NCBI GenBank assembly: GCA_001566295.1
Contig: KQ964246.1
Location: forward strand, 1,612,001 to 1,676,000
Source of the DNA: Microdochium bolleyi
Taxonomy: Eukaryota > Ascomycota > Sordariomycetes > Xylariales > Microdochiaceae
Reading direction: 5' to 3'
DNA: 64,000 nucleotides
Shown: piece by piece, positions 34,301 through 45,800 of the stretch
How the letters are laid out: each line of letters begins with the position of its first letter
How positions within the stretch are numbered: the stretch's first letter is position 1
Position numbers and translations under genes: made by a program
The notes under the pieces: model-generated
The model's database searches: none
Told to the model about the DNA's origin: nothing
What the model saw: the letters and a program-made list of their open reading frames with translations, nothing else

Positions 34301-37300
34301 TCCAGGTGATGCAGACCTAAGGCGCAGGGTTCAGGGTAATATGCCCATCACACTTGACCGGAGCCGGATGCTACGCTGATGCATGAACAATAGAGCCCCA
34401 AGCATCAGACGTGACGAGCTTGGAATGCCAAAAGAGGGAAAAATGGCTCCGGAATCGACCCTGGTCGATGCACACAAAGACAAAGATCGGCCAGCCTCTC
34501 CGAAAGCCATGTACTCCATCTCCATGGAGAAGCTCCGGAATGCACCGACTGAGGAGCTCTACCAGTCAAAAGGCCGAGCTCCAGCCGAGCCGCCCCCCCG
34601 CAACAGCTTGGAGCCTAGCTTGACGATAACATGCTTGTTTGAAGCGGTAATCTGATAACGCGCATCTGAGGCGGAAGGCTACTTATTACCCTCACTGTTC
34701 ACTTAGTCAGTGCCCACGACGACCGGGCACCCCTGAGCAATATCATCCGGCGCCCTTGCGCTCCAGATTCTTCAATATTACCCATGAGCGCCATTGTTGC
34801 TTAGCTAATGCCAATCCGACGAAAGCGAGCTGTCATGGCTCGACCCGGATCGAGCAGCTCGAGACCACCCCGATGAGCGAAATGTCGACCTGGCCGTGGC
34901 TCGCCAGACTGCACAGGCAAGACTAAGCCGGCTGAGAAAAGAGGCTTGAGCCCGGTACGGATATGTAACAAGTCTGCGCGACTCGTTCACGCCGGCGTGA
35001 ATCCGTATTGTGCTGGGGATGATTGGCAGCCGGCGAGGAACTAGGGACATTATTTGCATGACACAAACGGCACCGCTAGTAACTAGCACCATGTACGGCG
35101 CGAGCAAGATCTGCCAGCTCTAGCTTGGAAGAGGCCCGCACGGCAGGTTCCATCCATTACTTGATCAATGCCGTGAGGGGAATTTCCGAAGACCATTGTG
35201 GGGGCCAGCCGGATGAGCGGGGAGCATGTCCCTCGGGATGGCACGATGCCCGAACCTGACCGGTGGTTGCGTTCAGGCATTACCCAGCGGAGAAGCAGAA
35301 AGCCCTCGTGCCAGTGTGGGGAGTCGTCAGCGGGAAGAGCCATGGCTCGGGCGGCCGATCCTAAGGCCGCTGGTGCCGAATATTGCCAGGGGAAAAGGCC
35401 AGATGGGGGTGTTCGCGTGGGTGAGTGTGGCTTGCTTTCTCGGAAGACCGACAATGCCTCGTGCGCACGTGGACATGGCACTGGCTGGCCACCTGTTTGT
35501 CAAATGGGCTAATTTGGGAACAACAACAAGAAAGAACGGCTGCGGCCCTAATAATGTCCCGCATGGTCAGCTGGTGGATAGAGTGGTGAGGTGACTGGAG
35601 AATGACCTGTCTCTTGCTCACGGAGGAAAAGGCGTCAGTGTGGATAAAGTCAGGTCAGGGGTCCCCTAGCACAGAGATCTGCCCGGAGGACGGAGTCTGG
35701 AGGACAAGATATGCCGCTGCCTGGCGTGCAGGAGAGGCTAGGCCAGACTAGACTTGAGCAGGCGAGCGCTGGGGGCGTCCTGAGGGGGCCCCAGAACCCT
35801 TGGACGTTGAGTTGCTGAAGCTTGGTTCCAGGGGTGGAGGGCTAGCTCTGTTGCAAAAGGTCCGCGCCGAGGTGGTGTGTTGGACCCCCAGAGAGGATGC
35901 AGCTAGAGGACAAGCAACGCTGTGCTGTGCAGCAGCAGTCGGTCGAGGTGAGGTTAGGAAAAGCGGGCAGCGCGCAAGTGGCAGGCATGGCGGGACCCAC
36001 CTAGCAGGCAAGCTCCCGCGCCTTGCTCCCGCTTCTTGCAGGACATTGGCCACGGGGGGCCCTGGCCTAGCGTCTGCTGCTCTGCCGCCGCCCTCCACGA
36101 TTTGACGACACCACCCACTCCGCCCCGACCCATGCTCTCGGCCGCCCGGCGCCCGCCAATCAGCACCCCGATCAGCCTTCTCGTCACGGCGCTAGCCCGC
36201 TAGCGCCCTCGTCCCCGCGGCGAATCACAGCACCCAACGGCCTCGTTGCGTCTTTGTCGCATTGTGCACCCATGCCGTGCCTCCCCTCCACTCTGGCGAA
36301 CTTTTCCCGTCCGTCCTGTCAAAGACCCTGCGAGTCATGGGAGCCATCACAGATTTGCAGCCGTGGCTGGTGGCGGGGCCTGGTCGTCTCAATTGGCGTG
36401 AGGAACCAATCTGCTCGCCAACTGCCAGATCGTCCATTGCATTGGTCCCTCAGAAAGTCGAGCTGGCCACTCACGCTAGCCGGCCCTGCTCCTTGCGACG
36501 TCCTTGGTATTGACTCATTGTCAGGTGGTGGGTCTGCGGGTGGGTTCGAGTCGGTGCGAGCCGAAGCGTTGTGGACTTGCAGGACGGAGAGCTCCTGGGA
36601 AAAACCCGGTAAGCTCGACAATGCAAACGGACCATTTGGCGGGAGGAGGCGGAGAGAGGCGGACGCCCGAGCAGGATATCGAGTTTGCGGTGAGCAGGTT
36701 GCGTGTCCAGCCATGCGTGTCTGAGCCTGCAACGTTCCGCGGCATTGATGATGGGCGGCGAGATAGCCTAGCTGTGCCGTGTGTATCTGTGGCCGCACGA
36801 AGCAGATGCGGGGCCTGTAGAAGAATCGCTATCGACAAGAGCCCTCATTGGCGAGGTTTGCTGACGTGCGAGAGATCTGGCTGGCTGCATTATGGTGGGT
36901 TATACCTGATTACGCTGTGTACATGTAAGTCGAGCCGGGCGTGGCTTGCGTGGCTTGACGGACGCGCACATGTGATGCTCGTCGACAAATGTGGTGGTGG
37001 TGGATCGAGCGAGCATGGCAAACCGGCCAATGGTGCCACCTCCAAGGCAAGGAACTTGTCGCTGTGGCAGGAGCAGATTCTAATGCGCGGTGCTCGAATG
37101 GGCAATGCACGTTGCGGTGCAGGGCGGGAAGGTGGTGGAGGGCTGCGGCTTCCCTCCCACCTTGCACTCACAGAGTACTGCGTACTCTATTTGCTTTGTT
37201 GCGAGGTTGTCAGTCCCACGGTGAGGTACGCCCCTGCTAGCCTTTGCCGCAAGTCTCTCTACGTTCGTTGCACAGGCGGCAGCAACACGAAGGCTTGCGC

Positions 37301-37401
37301 AGGCCGGGCATTGCGACGCTGTTGCTGTCTGCCCTCGGTTTTTGCACGACCCCCAAAAGCAACACAAGAAGGTGTCAGTGGGCAGAGTGCTGATCCTGGC
37401 C

Positions 37402-37415
37402 GGGGGGGGGGGGGG
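37402..37415. repeat. G14 homopolymer
   Basis: Fourteen consecutive G residues within the gene-poor region upstream of pro1. A mononucleotide repeat read directly from sequence. Confidence 0.9.
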
Positions 37416-38258
37416 TTCTCGCTCGCCTGTCGATCACGACGACAGACAACACGGCACGGGAGCGCATACCGTTGGCTTCCCGCCCCCAGCTTGCACCTCA
37501 CGATCGCCATGGCCGTGTTGGGCAGCAGCAGTGCTCCGTACGGACGAGGTGCGTAGTAAACACTGCGGAAAGTGCCTCCAACCTTGTCACCGGGATAGAC
37601 TTTGGCACCCCTGACCCGGCCGGCCTGCAGGCCCGGGATGGCAATATCGATTCCTCATGTTTGCTGTTCCGCCCTGCTTGCAGGCCGTCACCACTCTTGT
37701 TCGACTTGCTCGGCTGCTGCCAGCCTCGTGCACACGCGTCCCGTGTCGCTGCCAGTCATGAACCATGCCTGCCGGGAGGGAAACCCCCCTCCGGCCTCGT
37801 CGTGCACAGTAACAGAGTAGAGACGGACGAGCAGAGTAACGACGGCACCACGCAAGCCTCAATGGTCGCCCAGAGGTCGAGAACTGCCCGTTCTGGCGGC
37901 GGCGCCCCTGCCGGCTCAAGTCGACAGCAATCCTTACCCTTGCGCGTGCATATTCGTGCATGTGGCGTATGCAAGTCCCGCCCGTCGTCCGTCCCGCCGT
38001 TGTCGTCCGGTGCAAGGCCAGCGAGCGAGGCTGCGAGCCGCCCAAGAGTCAAGAGTCGAGAGCCGACAGGCGTGGGACATCGGTCTCCACCCAACCTGCT
38101 CAAGGTTCCTCCAGGGTTCCCTTCGGTCCTCGTGCAGGCCGGCCAACCATGAGGCCGCATGCTGCCGTCGTGATGCAACCCCCCATCCATCCTGCTCAGG
38201 TCAGGCCAGGCTTTCGTGGGCTAATGCCCGCTTTCGGCATGCAGCATGCGGTGCGCCC

Positions 38259-38391
38259 AAATTAGTCCACTTGCCAGCGTGCGTAATTAGCCCAGATTCA
38301 CCAGACTATTGATGCTAATTTTGGACTCAACCACCCTGGCGCACCCATCACACGGCCTACTCTGCGCGGCCGTCTGGCTGTCAATTAGCCC
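38259..38391. promoter_or_regulatory. Cluster of ATTAG/CTAAT motifs upstream of pro1
   Basis: Within about 130 bases there are AAATTAGTCC (38259), TAATTAGCCC (38284), GCTAATTTT (38314) and CAATTAGCCC (38382), with a further GGCTAATG just before at 38219. The TAATTAG core resembles homeodomain sites. The cluster is visible; a regulatory role is inference from its position about 650-800 bases before the pro1 start codon. Confidence 0.3.
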
Positions 38392-39043
38392 ACGACGAGA
38401 CGATATAACCCACGGCCTCGACACCTCCTTGGGCCACACAATCTGGTCCCCTCTCCTCAGAACCAGTGGTGTACAGAAGAATCCAAGTGTCGTCGTTTCA
38501 GTTTTCCCAGCAGCAGCAGCATCAGCATCAGCAAGCCGGACATTGCATTGCCTATCTCTCACTTTATACCATCACCTATTACCGACGACTATCGCCAACA
38601 TCGTCAGACAACAATCTTTTCACTCGACCGCGTCGTCTCCCTTTTCTGGGCATCAGGACCCGAAATCACGACCGACAGCAGCACGCAGCAAGCTGGACTT
38701 GCTCCCGAACCAGTCGTTGACAACGACCGGCGCATTAATTTACACTAATTTCCTCGCACGGAACCGGCCAGCAACTGAGGAGCCTCGCCTCGTTGTGGGA
38801 GCATATTGACTATCTCCCGGCCACCACCCACCCTCGAGAACGGACCCCGGCCTGGACCTGGACCCCGGCTCGCAACTTGTCCCTCCATCTTCCCACTCAG
38901 GCCTCTCTCCAGCTCTGCCCGGCTCACAGCGCAGAGACTAGCCTGCCACCCAGCCCCACACAAGGTCTTGGTCGTGCAACCCGCCGCACGCAGGTACCTT
39001 GCTTGCTCTCCCGCTCGCCGTATACATACCCTACACACCCGTC

Positions 39044-41146
39044 ATGTCGTCTCTACCCCCCCTCCAGTCTCGTCGCGAAGACCTTATGCCGTCCGTCTCT
39101 CAAGTCAACATGGCCGTCGCTCAGCCGGCAAAGGCGAAGCCCGCCTCAAAACAGCAGTCAGCCAACAATGCAAGCGCAAAGGCAAAGGCTCAGATGCACC
39201 GCCGCTCAAGGACAGGTGAGTCCCACTTATAACCCGATTCTCTCTGACTTACACGGCCAGCTCGCTGACAGCAAGCCCTCTCGGCACAAACAGGTTGCTA
39301 CACATGCAGATTACGGCGCAAGAAGTGCGATGAGGGCACTGCCTGCTGCAAAGCCTGCCGGCACCTCGGCCTCAAGTGCGAATACAAGCGGCCAATGTGG
39401 TGGGGAAACAACGACGCCCGCAGCCAGCACAAGGAGGACATCAAGATGATCATCAAGCGCAAGAAGCTCTCCGAAAAGGCATCCCACACAATCAACACAT
39501 CGATAAACTCGCCGCCGGGCCTGTCACACTCGCTGCCCACCTCGGCGACCTTCTCAGACCCTCTCGACAGGACACGGTCCGCATCGATCGACTCGCACTT
39601 CGCCTTCAACTTCAACAGCCCGCCTAGCTCCCAAGACTATGGCTACCCCGACATGATGTGCCCGCTCTCGCCTTACGAGATCGACGTCAGGACAGAGAGG
39701 CAGATGTTCATCGACGACGTCCCCACACTCCGGGAGTCGACCATTTCCACATTCAGCACCTTCCAGACACCACCGGCCACCGGCACAGTCCTCAACTTCC
39801 CCTATGATGGCGAGTGGACCGAGGAGGTCTACCAGGAGCGACGAGAGTCCTTGTCCGAGGAGGCGCTCAACGTCAACTTCTTCGACTTTGCACACGGCCC
39901 GGCCATGTCATCAAGACAGGTCGACATTGAGCTTGACGAGAACGACCAGCGCCTACTCAACCACTTCATCCAGTTCGTCCTGCCGACCATCTTCCCCATC
40001 CTCGAGACCAACCAGCACGGCTCGGTCACCTCCGACCTCATCCTCCCTGCCCTGCAAAGCAACAAGGGCTACCTCCACTGCTGCCTGATGATGGCTGCCC
40101 AGCACCTCAAGGCCGCCACCACGGGCCAGACCGACGAGATGGACGCCGACATCATGCGCCACAGACACGTCACCATCCAGGCCCTCTGCGAGGCGCTCCA
40201 GCGGGACGAGAACCACCAGCAGATCCTCGAGGCCACCCTCGGGCTCATCTTCTTCCAGTCCTGCGTCGGCCGCTACGACGACTCCCTGCCCGACATCCCC
40301 TGGCACCAGCACTTCCAGGCCGCCCAGTCTCTGGTCCAGAGACTGCAGCTGCCCCAGCTGGTTGCCGACCCTAACCTGCCCCAGACGCCCTTCAACATGA
40401 CCCTCACCGCCTGGATCGACATCCTCGGCGCGACCATGCAGGGCCGCGCGCCCGTGTTCGCGCACGAGTACCGCGAGAAGCACCTGTCCCCAACCAACTC
40501 GTCCCTGGGCCTCCGTGAGCTCATGGGCTGCGAGGACCGCGTCATGTACCTCATCTCGGAGATTGCCTGCCTCGAGGCGCTCAAAATTGACGGCATGGAC
40601 GAGATCAGCCTCTGCCAGCACGTGCACGCCCTCGGAGACCAGATCGGCCTGACCGAGGTCGGCGACTGCAGCCCCAAGATGCCCTTCAACGCCAACGGCA
40701 CCCTGAGCCCCAAGCAGCTCAGCCGCAACATCACCAGCGCCTTCCGCGTCGCCGCCCGCATCTACCTCTGCAGCCTTGTCCCGGGCTTCTCCCCGAGCCA
40801 GGCCAGCTGCGTCGGCCTCGTCGACAAGCTCACCACCATCCTCCAGCACATCCCCTCGGGCGCCGGCGGCTTCGACCGCAGCCTGTCCTGGGTGTACCTG
40901 ATTGGCGGCTCTGTCAGCCTCGCCGGGTCCAGCTTCCGCGTCTTCTTCGAGGACCGCGTCGCCCAGCTCGGCGACGCGGCCGTCGTCGGCTCCTTCGGCG
41001 GCGTCGCGTCCCTCCTCCGCGAGGTCTGGCTGCAGCTCGACAGCAGCCCCGCGAGCCCCGGCGCCACCACGGGCCACACCGAGATCCCGTACGTCTCCTG
41101 GCGAGATGTCATGGCGATGAGGGGTTGGGACTTCCTCCTCATCTAA
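39044..41146 (+). CDS. pro1: Zn(II)2Cys6 transcription factor PRO1/ADV-1, regulator of sexual development
   Basis: A 674-aa protein from exons 39044-39215 and 39294-41146 (78-nt intron, GTGAGT...AAACAG, branch GCTGAC). The Zn2Cys6 finger straddles the junction: CYTCRLRRKKC, then CDEGTACCKAC and HLGLKCEYKRPMWW, with six zinc ligands in C-x2-C-x6-C-x6-C-x2-C-x6-C spacing. The sequence after it (NNDARSQHKEDIKMIIKRKK; GLSHSLPTSATFSDPLDRTRS; ASIDSHF) and the C-terminal fungal-TF region (GYLHCCLMMAAQHLKA; ENHQQILEATLGLIFFQ; DIPWHQHFQAAQSLVQ; LGLRELMGCEDRVMYLISE) match the PRO1/ADV-1 family that I know well. In Sordaria and Neurospora this nuclear factor is needed for fruiting-body maturation and controls cell-fusion and cell-wall-integrity genes. 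The start is MSSLPPLQSRRE; downstream in-frame ATGs exist before the finger. Confidence 0.93.
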
Positions 41147-41368
41147 GATCTCAAAATCCCCTTTGGTGTCCTGAGCTGTGCTCTCGATCCTTTTGGGGGC
41201 TTTCCTCTTTCTCTTATCTTTTCTGTTTTGTCTTTTTTTGTTTTGTAAAACTTCACTTCTACACCTCACACTATTCTATTATACCCTTTAGAGACAGATG
41301 GCCCAGCCGCGAGGCTGAAACGACACGCAGACACACACTTGGCAAAACACTACTTGGATTCTTCTTTT

Positions 41369-41386
41369 ACACACACACACACACAC
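41369..41386. repeat. (AC)n microsatellite
   Basis: About nine AC units in the presumed pro1 3' untranslated region, close to a GGT-rich repeat and a second CA repeat. Confidence 0.9.
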
Positions 41387-41404
41387 GGGCGAGAAATGGA
41401 CAGG

Positions 41405-41432
41405 ATGGTGGTGGCGGTGGTGGTGGTGGTGG
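41405..41432. repeat. GGT-rich trinucleotide repeat
   Basis: A run of GGT units with one GGC interruption, between the two CA repeats downstream of pro1. Confidence 0.85.
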
Positions 41433-41529
41433 ACATGATTTCCTTTTTTCTCCTTTTCTTTCCCTTTTTATTTCCTCTCTCACCTCCCCATGTACATAGC
41501 CTCATCATCATCATGGTCATCATCATTGG

Positions 41530-41551
41530 CACACACACACACACACACACA
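41530..41551. repeat. (CA)n microsatellite
   Basis: About eleven CA units, directly after a short TCA-rich tract (41512-41528). Part of the simple-repeat cluster downstream of pro1. Confidence 0.9.
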
Positions 41552-44501
41552 AATGCATGCAGCGGGACTGGCGTTTGCGCGGAAAGGGAAGAGGGGGGGT
41601 TTCATGATTGGGACATTGGGGGATGCGGGTTATGATGGGATTTGGATTTGTTTTAGCAATGGCAGCAGCTCACAAAACGAGGAGGCTCGATTCATCGAGT
41701 GATTCCTCTAGGAGGACCTTGAATACACAACATGATGACAACTACTTCTGGATTCCCATTGCTCGAGACTTTTGGGTGAAGTGTCTGGTGTGACTTGGTG
41801 TAGTGGATCTCCCATTGTTCTGTCGGCCTGGCGCTAGTCTGGCAGTTTAAAGTCTGCCCCCAGGTCACACCGGTCCTTGATTGAGCTTAGGGGCAAAGAG
41901 CACATCCCCCCAGTGGCTGCCAGTTGCGCTGCGCAACCACATCGCAAGTGACCTTTTCGCACCATGACTGCATTCGGCACAAGGTGAGAGGGAGTGAGCG
42001 CCCCGAGTTCTTCTTGCGAGACTTGCCACTGCCGTCGGCTCGCCACCTTGCCGGTGAACAGGCGTCCACTTCATGTGCCGGTCACGAGATCTCGCAGCAA
42101 GACAAGGAGCCCTCCTGAGATGAGCCGTGCGAGCACCGCAAAAAAAAAACACCCAGAGCCGGGACACTGATAGGTCAATTGCGAGCCCAATCGGCCTGCC
42201 TCGGGAGGGCAGCACGATCAGGTGACGATATGCTCGCTCACCGAGGCTCTCGGGGGCCGGAGAGCGAGGGCTTTTCCCTCCCACTGCGCACACCGGCGGC
42301 GACATTGAAAGACACTTGCCGACATGGATCGGTGGTTGGTCACAGCAGGGGCTGGTCGGCAAGACAATGGGGATGTGAGACATTGCGAGAATGGAAACTT
42401 TCACTCACGTGGATGGATGGGATGGGCCATTGTCAGAAGCTAATTGTGTGGAGCGCCTCTGGCGATGAGAAGGAGCGCGGTGTATTCCGTCGGCTTCACG
42501 AGGGCCGTGAGTACTATTACATGGGCTGCTATGATCATAAGCGCACTTGTGTGGGAGGTTTCTGTCTGTGTGAATGGGCGGACCGGCCCTCCAATCCTGC
42601 TCATAACCTGTTGCCACGCTTCACGAGGGGATGCGCTCGCACTAATGTCAAGGGCGTGAACTCTTTGGCGGGGCACTTTGGCAGGATTCATGTCGGACAC
42701 AGGCCGAAATGCATGTATCGCAGGCGTGTGAATCCGGTTTTGTGCGCCTTGAAGTTGGAAGCGGAGCAACACAAAGGGCGGCGGGAACAGCAGCGCCCAC
42801 TACGGCTGGTGTGTGACTCAACGTGTACCGTCTCTGTTCCCTGCCTCTCGTCTTGGGAGCACCACTCTCATGACACAGCCGTGATTTTGGTATGGAAAAT
42901 CCCGGGCAGCGGTGAGCTAGTTTTCGCCATCGCCAATTCTCCGTGCCTAGCGGCCGTTTGTTCGTGGAGCAAAGAGATGCGTGGTGAGGGATGCAGGGTT
43001 GGGAGCGCGAAAATCAGGGTCCTCGTCGTGAGTGGAGGCACCATGCCGACTGAGACTTGACTGGAGTTGACGGTCGCCACTCACAGGCCGTATCTGCATT
43101 GTGGGATAATTAGCAGCGGTGTCAAGATCCGGATTCACGAGGATTTCCATTCGTCTAGAATGCCGAGTTGCCAGGGCGTGCAAATGCCTCGCGGAGGTCA
43201 TCCCTGGAAGGAATTCTGTGAGGGCTCCAGTATGTGGCCGAGACCACGCTGGCCCATGGCATGAGGGCAGTCGTGGTCACCAGGTCTGGCTGATAGCAAA
43301 TCATCGGCGACGGAGCAGAGCTGAGGCGTCACGTGGACTGGCTGTGAGCTGCAGCGGTGTCGTCATTCCAGCTTCTGATCGGAGCAATCAGACGGGTTTG
43401 TGCAGAGGCGGCCCAGGTTACGGCAAAGCACTGGCCGTTGCGTGGCCCGAGGTGTTTGTCAGTTGACTCGCATCCAGGGAGGCTTCAGCATTGACAAGGG
43501 CACCCGCTACCGGCACAAAGAGCGCAGTTCTGGGGCAGGGCAGGCGCCCTCTTCCCTCTTCTCTCTTGTCTCCCCTGCCCTGGGTTCCGCTTTCCTCGTC
43601 CAGGATCTCAGGGACAATGAGGGCCAATCATAGCCCTCCTCTGGGGCCTCTGGTGCCCGATTCGACAAAGGCGGCAGGGGCCTCTGGGCCAATCCTTTGC
43701 CGCCCACCTGCCTCACCTCTAACCGCCCATCAGGCTCCTTTCTCAATGCCACCCAGCCGCACGCCAGTCGTCTTCTGCTGCCATCCGACCGGCGGACCAC
43801 GGCTGCTCGCTTGCAGCCTCGCCATCCACTCGTTCTGGTTCCATCCAGCCCGCCCTGAGGCCGAGCCGCACTCCTGGCCCAGCATGTTTGGTGTTTCTCG
43901 TCCATCAGGCGCCGTTTCCTCCCGGGCGTCTAATGCACGCCATCGGCGAGATGCCCGATCATGAAACGTGAAGAATCGCACGGGCAAACGACAAAGAGCT
44001 CCGGGCTCTAAAGAGAGGCATCCCATCTTCGTGAAAGCCACCGAGCCACACGGCGTACGGTTTGTGGACGTCGAGTAATAGATCGAGGCCTGACTTGTTC
44101 GCATTCCCATTTCTCCTTGCTCTCTCTGCATGACACAGCCTCTTTTCTGATTTCTTGGGCACGCGCTCCCGGTGCCGCCGCCTTTCACAGGCCTTGGGCC
44201 GTAACAATCTCCTTGTGACTCGTCCGCGCTTACGTTTGACTGGAACTCTGCACGACCCTACGCGCCTCAAAGACAGCTTGCGTTGCGTCAGAACAAGTCA
44301 GGTCAGAGAGCCGCCGCCAAGAACATTCCACGTTCCAACTTCCTCAGGGCACTTTGCTCCTCGGGGAAACCCACAGCAGCATCTCTTCTTCTACCATCTC
44401 AACCACCCGCTTCAACCTGCCGCGACATATCGAAGCACAAACAACTCTTGGCAGATATATCGAGCATCTTCTTTCAAGGGGACAAATCTTACACGTCTAC
44501 C

Positions 44502-45800
44502 ATGTCGAGAAGCAAACGCCGCCCGTTGTGGTCGATAGCATCCATCAGCTTCCTCGTGGCAATGGGCACTGCGGCCACCATCGACCCCCGGCTCCTGTTC
44601 GCAAAGGACGTGGTCTGCGGCGATACCAACATGCAGGCATGCGCAGGGAGCGGCTTGCCCGATGGCTTTTGTTGTGGAAAGTCGGATTCCTGCCTCGTCC
44701 TCGCCGGCAGAACGACGGTCCTCTGCTGCCCCAAGGGCCGCACGTGTACGACTATCAATCCGATCGTCTGCGACCTACAGTTGCAGGACGCGAGCCAGAA
44801 TCCAGCCGCAGCAGTCAAGACAACGGTGCTGAACGGCAAGCTGGAGGCATGTGGTGGCGGCTGTTGTCCCTACGGTTACAGTTGCGACAACGGCGCATGC
44901 AAGCAGAACGCGGATCAGAGCCAACCACCCGCAGGAGCCAGCCCAGTACTCAGCAGCAGCAAAGCAAATGAGCCAACAGCCACGGCCACAACACGACCGT
45001 CTGCACCGTCGACCACCCTCCAGATCACTGCATCTGTGTCTGGAACAGTTCCGACGGGCGCAGTAACGGCCACACCCCAGCCCGCAGACGACACGACTCC
45101 CGAGAACTCCGGTGGGACCCCAGTTGGTGCCATCATCGGCGGCGTCGTGGCTGCGATTCTTGCCATCGCCGCTGCGATCTGGCTGATCGTCTTCCTGCGA
45201 CGACGCAAGAACAAGAAAGCCGAGCTCGAACGCAAGGACACCTCCTCCTCGTTTGGAAACATTGTCGTCAGTGCTCCATTGCCCATCAAGGGTTATCCAA
45301 CGATGAGGCAAGACTTCTTGGCCAAGACCAGCACGCACGGCAGCATGTCGTCATCGACGCTGGCCTCGCCGCGTGCTGGGTCAATGTTTCCAGACCGGCC
45401 AAGTCCCAAGTTCTCACAACCATATTCGCGACGAATGAGTGATGAGCACTCGCAGAGTGATGCTCGTTCTCACCACCTCTCAGCCGAGATCAGGGCGCTT
45501 CGAAATCTCACGCGCGATCCCTTCACAAGTCCACCGCGAACACCTGAGAACAAGGGGCGCGAGAACAGCGGCGGGAGCGCCAGTATCGACATCTACGTGG
45601 AGGAGCCGTCCACGATAGGAAGCAGCAGGGGCAAGACGACCAAGCTGACGACAACGGGGCCGGCCACGGACCTTGAGCCGCCCCGGGCTGGATTTCTGGG
45701 AGCTGGCTTAGGTGTCCCTGGACAACGAGACACGACTTGGAGTAATATCCTTCACGGCGCTGGTGGGCTTCCGGATACCCCAACTAAGAGAAGGAACTAG
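44502..45800 (+). CDS. Cysteine-rich single-pass membrane protein (cell-surface type, uncharacterised)
   Basis: A 432-aa single-exon protein. The start MSRSKRRPLWSIASISFLVAMG gives a basic n-region and hydrophobic core, a likely signal peptide. The ectodomain (residues about 25-130) has at least twelve cysteines in close motifs (VVCGDTNMQACAG, GFCCGKSDSCLVL, VLCCPKGRTC, CGGGCCPYGYSCDNGAC), suggesting a disulfide-rich fold. A Ser/Thr/Pro-rich stalk, probably O-glycosylated, follows. One transmembrane helix (about 207-232: AIIGGVVAAILAIAAAIWLIVFL) ends in RRRKNKK, fixing a type I topology, and a long Ser/Pro-rich cytoplasmic tail follows. This plan resembles fungal wall sensors (Mid2/Wsc-like), but the cysteine pattern is not the WSC domain and I do not recognise a named family. 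The frame is open 219 bases upstream, but the chosen ATG has an ACC context and leads straight into the signal peptide. Confidence 0.8.
   Translation: MSRSKRRPLWSIASISFLVAMGTAATIDPRLLFAKDVVCGDTNMQACAGSGLPDGFCCGKSDSCLVLAGRTTVLCCPKGRTCTTINPIVCDLQLQDASQNPAAAVKTTVLNGKLEACGGGCCPYGYSCDNGACKQNADQSQPPAGASPVLSSSKANEPTATATTRPSAPSTTLQITASVSGTVPTGAVTATPQPADDTTPENSGGTPVGAIIGGVVAAILAIAAAIWLIVFLRRRKNKKAELERKDTSSSFGNIVVSAPLPIKGYPTMRQDFLAKTSTHGSMSSSTLASPRAGSMFPDRPSPKFSQPYSRRMSDEHSQSDARSHHLSAEIRALRNLTRDPFTSPPRTPENKGRENSGGSASIDIYVEEPSTIGSSRGKTTKLTTTGPATDLEPPRAGFLGAGLGVPGQRDTTWSNILHGAGGLPDTPTKRRN

Larger units (their letters stand above)
31364..39043. other. Very long gene-poor region upstream of pro1 (about 7.7 kb)
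   Basis: Between the SAM-PH gene start and the pro1 ATG I find no frame with a domain, codon texture or splice pattern that convinces. The longest open frames (for example 36504-37556 and 37472-38152, both +) are Arg/Ser/Pro/Gly-rich and overlap open frames on the other strand, typical of chance in GC-rich DNA. A G14 run lies at 37402-37415. The right end holds the pro1 promoter and leader. Long upstream regions of this kind are seen with fungal developmental regulators; non-coding transcripts cannot be excluded. Confidence 0.55.
41147..44501. other. Long intergenic region pro1 to Cys-rich membrane protein gene
   Basis: About 3.35 kb. The first 600 bases are T-rich with several simple repeats and probably hold the pro1 3' untranslated region. 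The rest has only overlapping open frames without domains (for example 42179-43060). The last few hundred bases before 44502 should be promoter and leader of the next gene. No RNA gene was recognised. Confidence 0.5.

Noticed and set aside
36504..37556. 350-codon open frame upstream of pro1
   Set aside because: No domain or conserved motif, runs through a G14 tract, and overlaps open frames on both strands.
39953..41269. 438-codon minus-strand frame under pro1
   Set aside because: Antisense shadow of the pro1 coding exon, caused by strong third-position C/G bias.
42179..43060. 293-codon + frame in the pro1 3' gap
   Set aside because: No signal, domain or splice context; composition typical of non-coding frames here.
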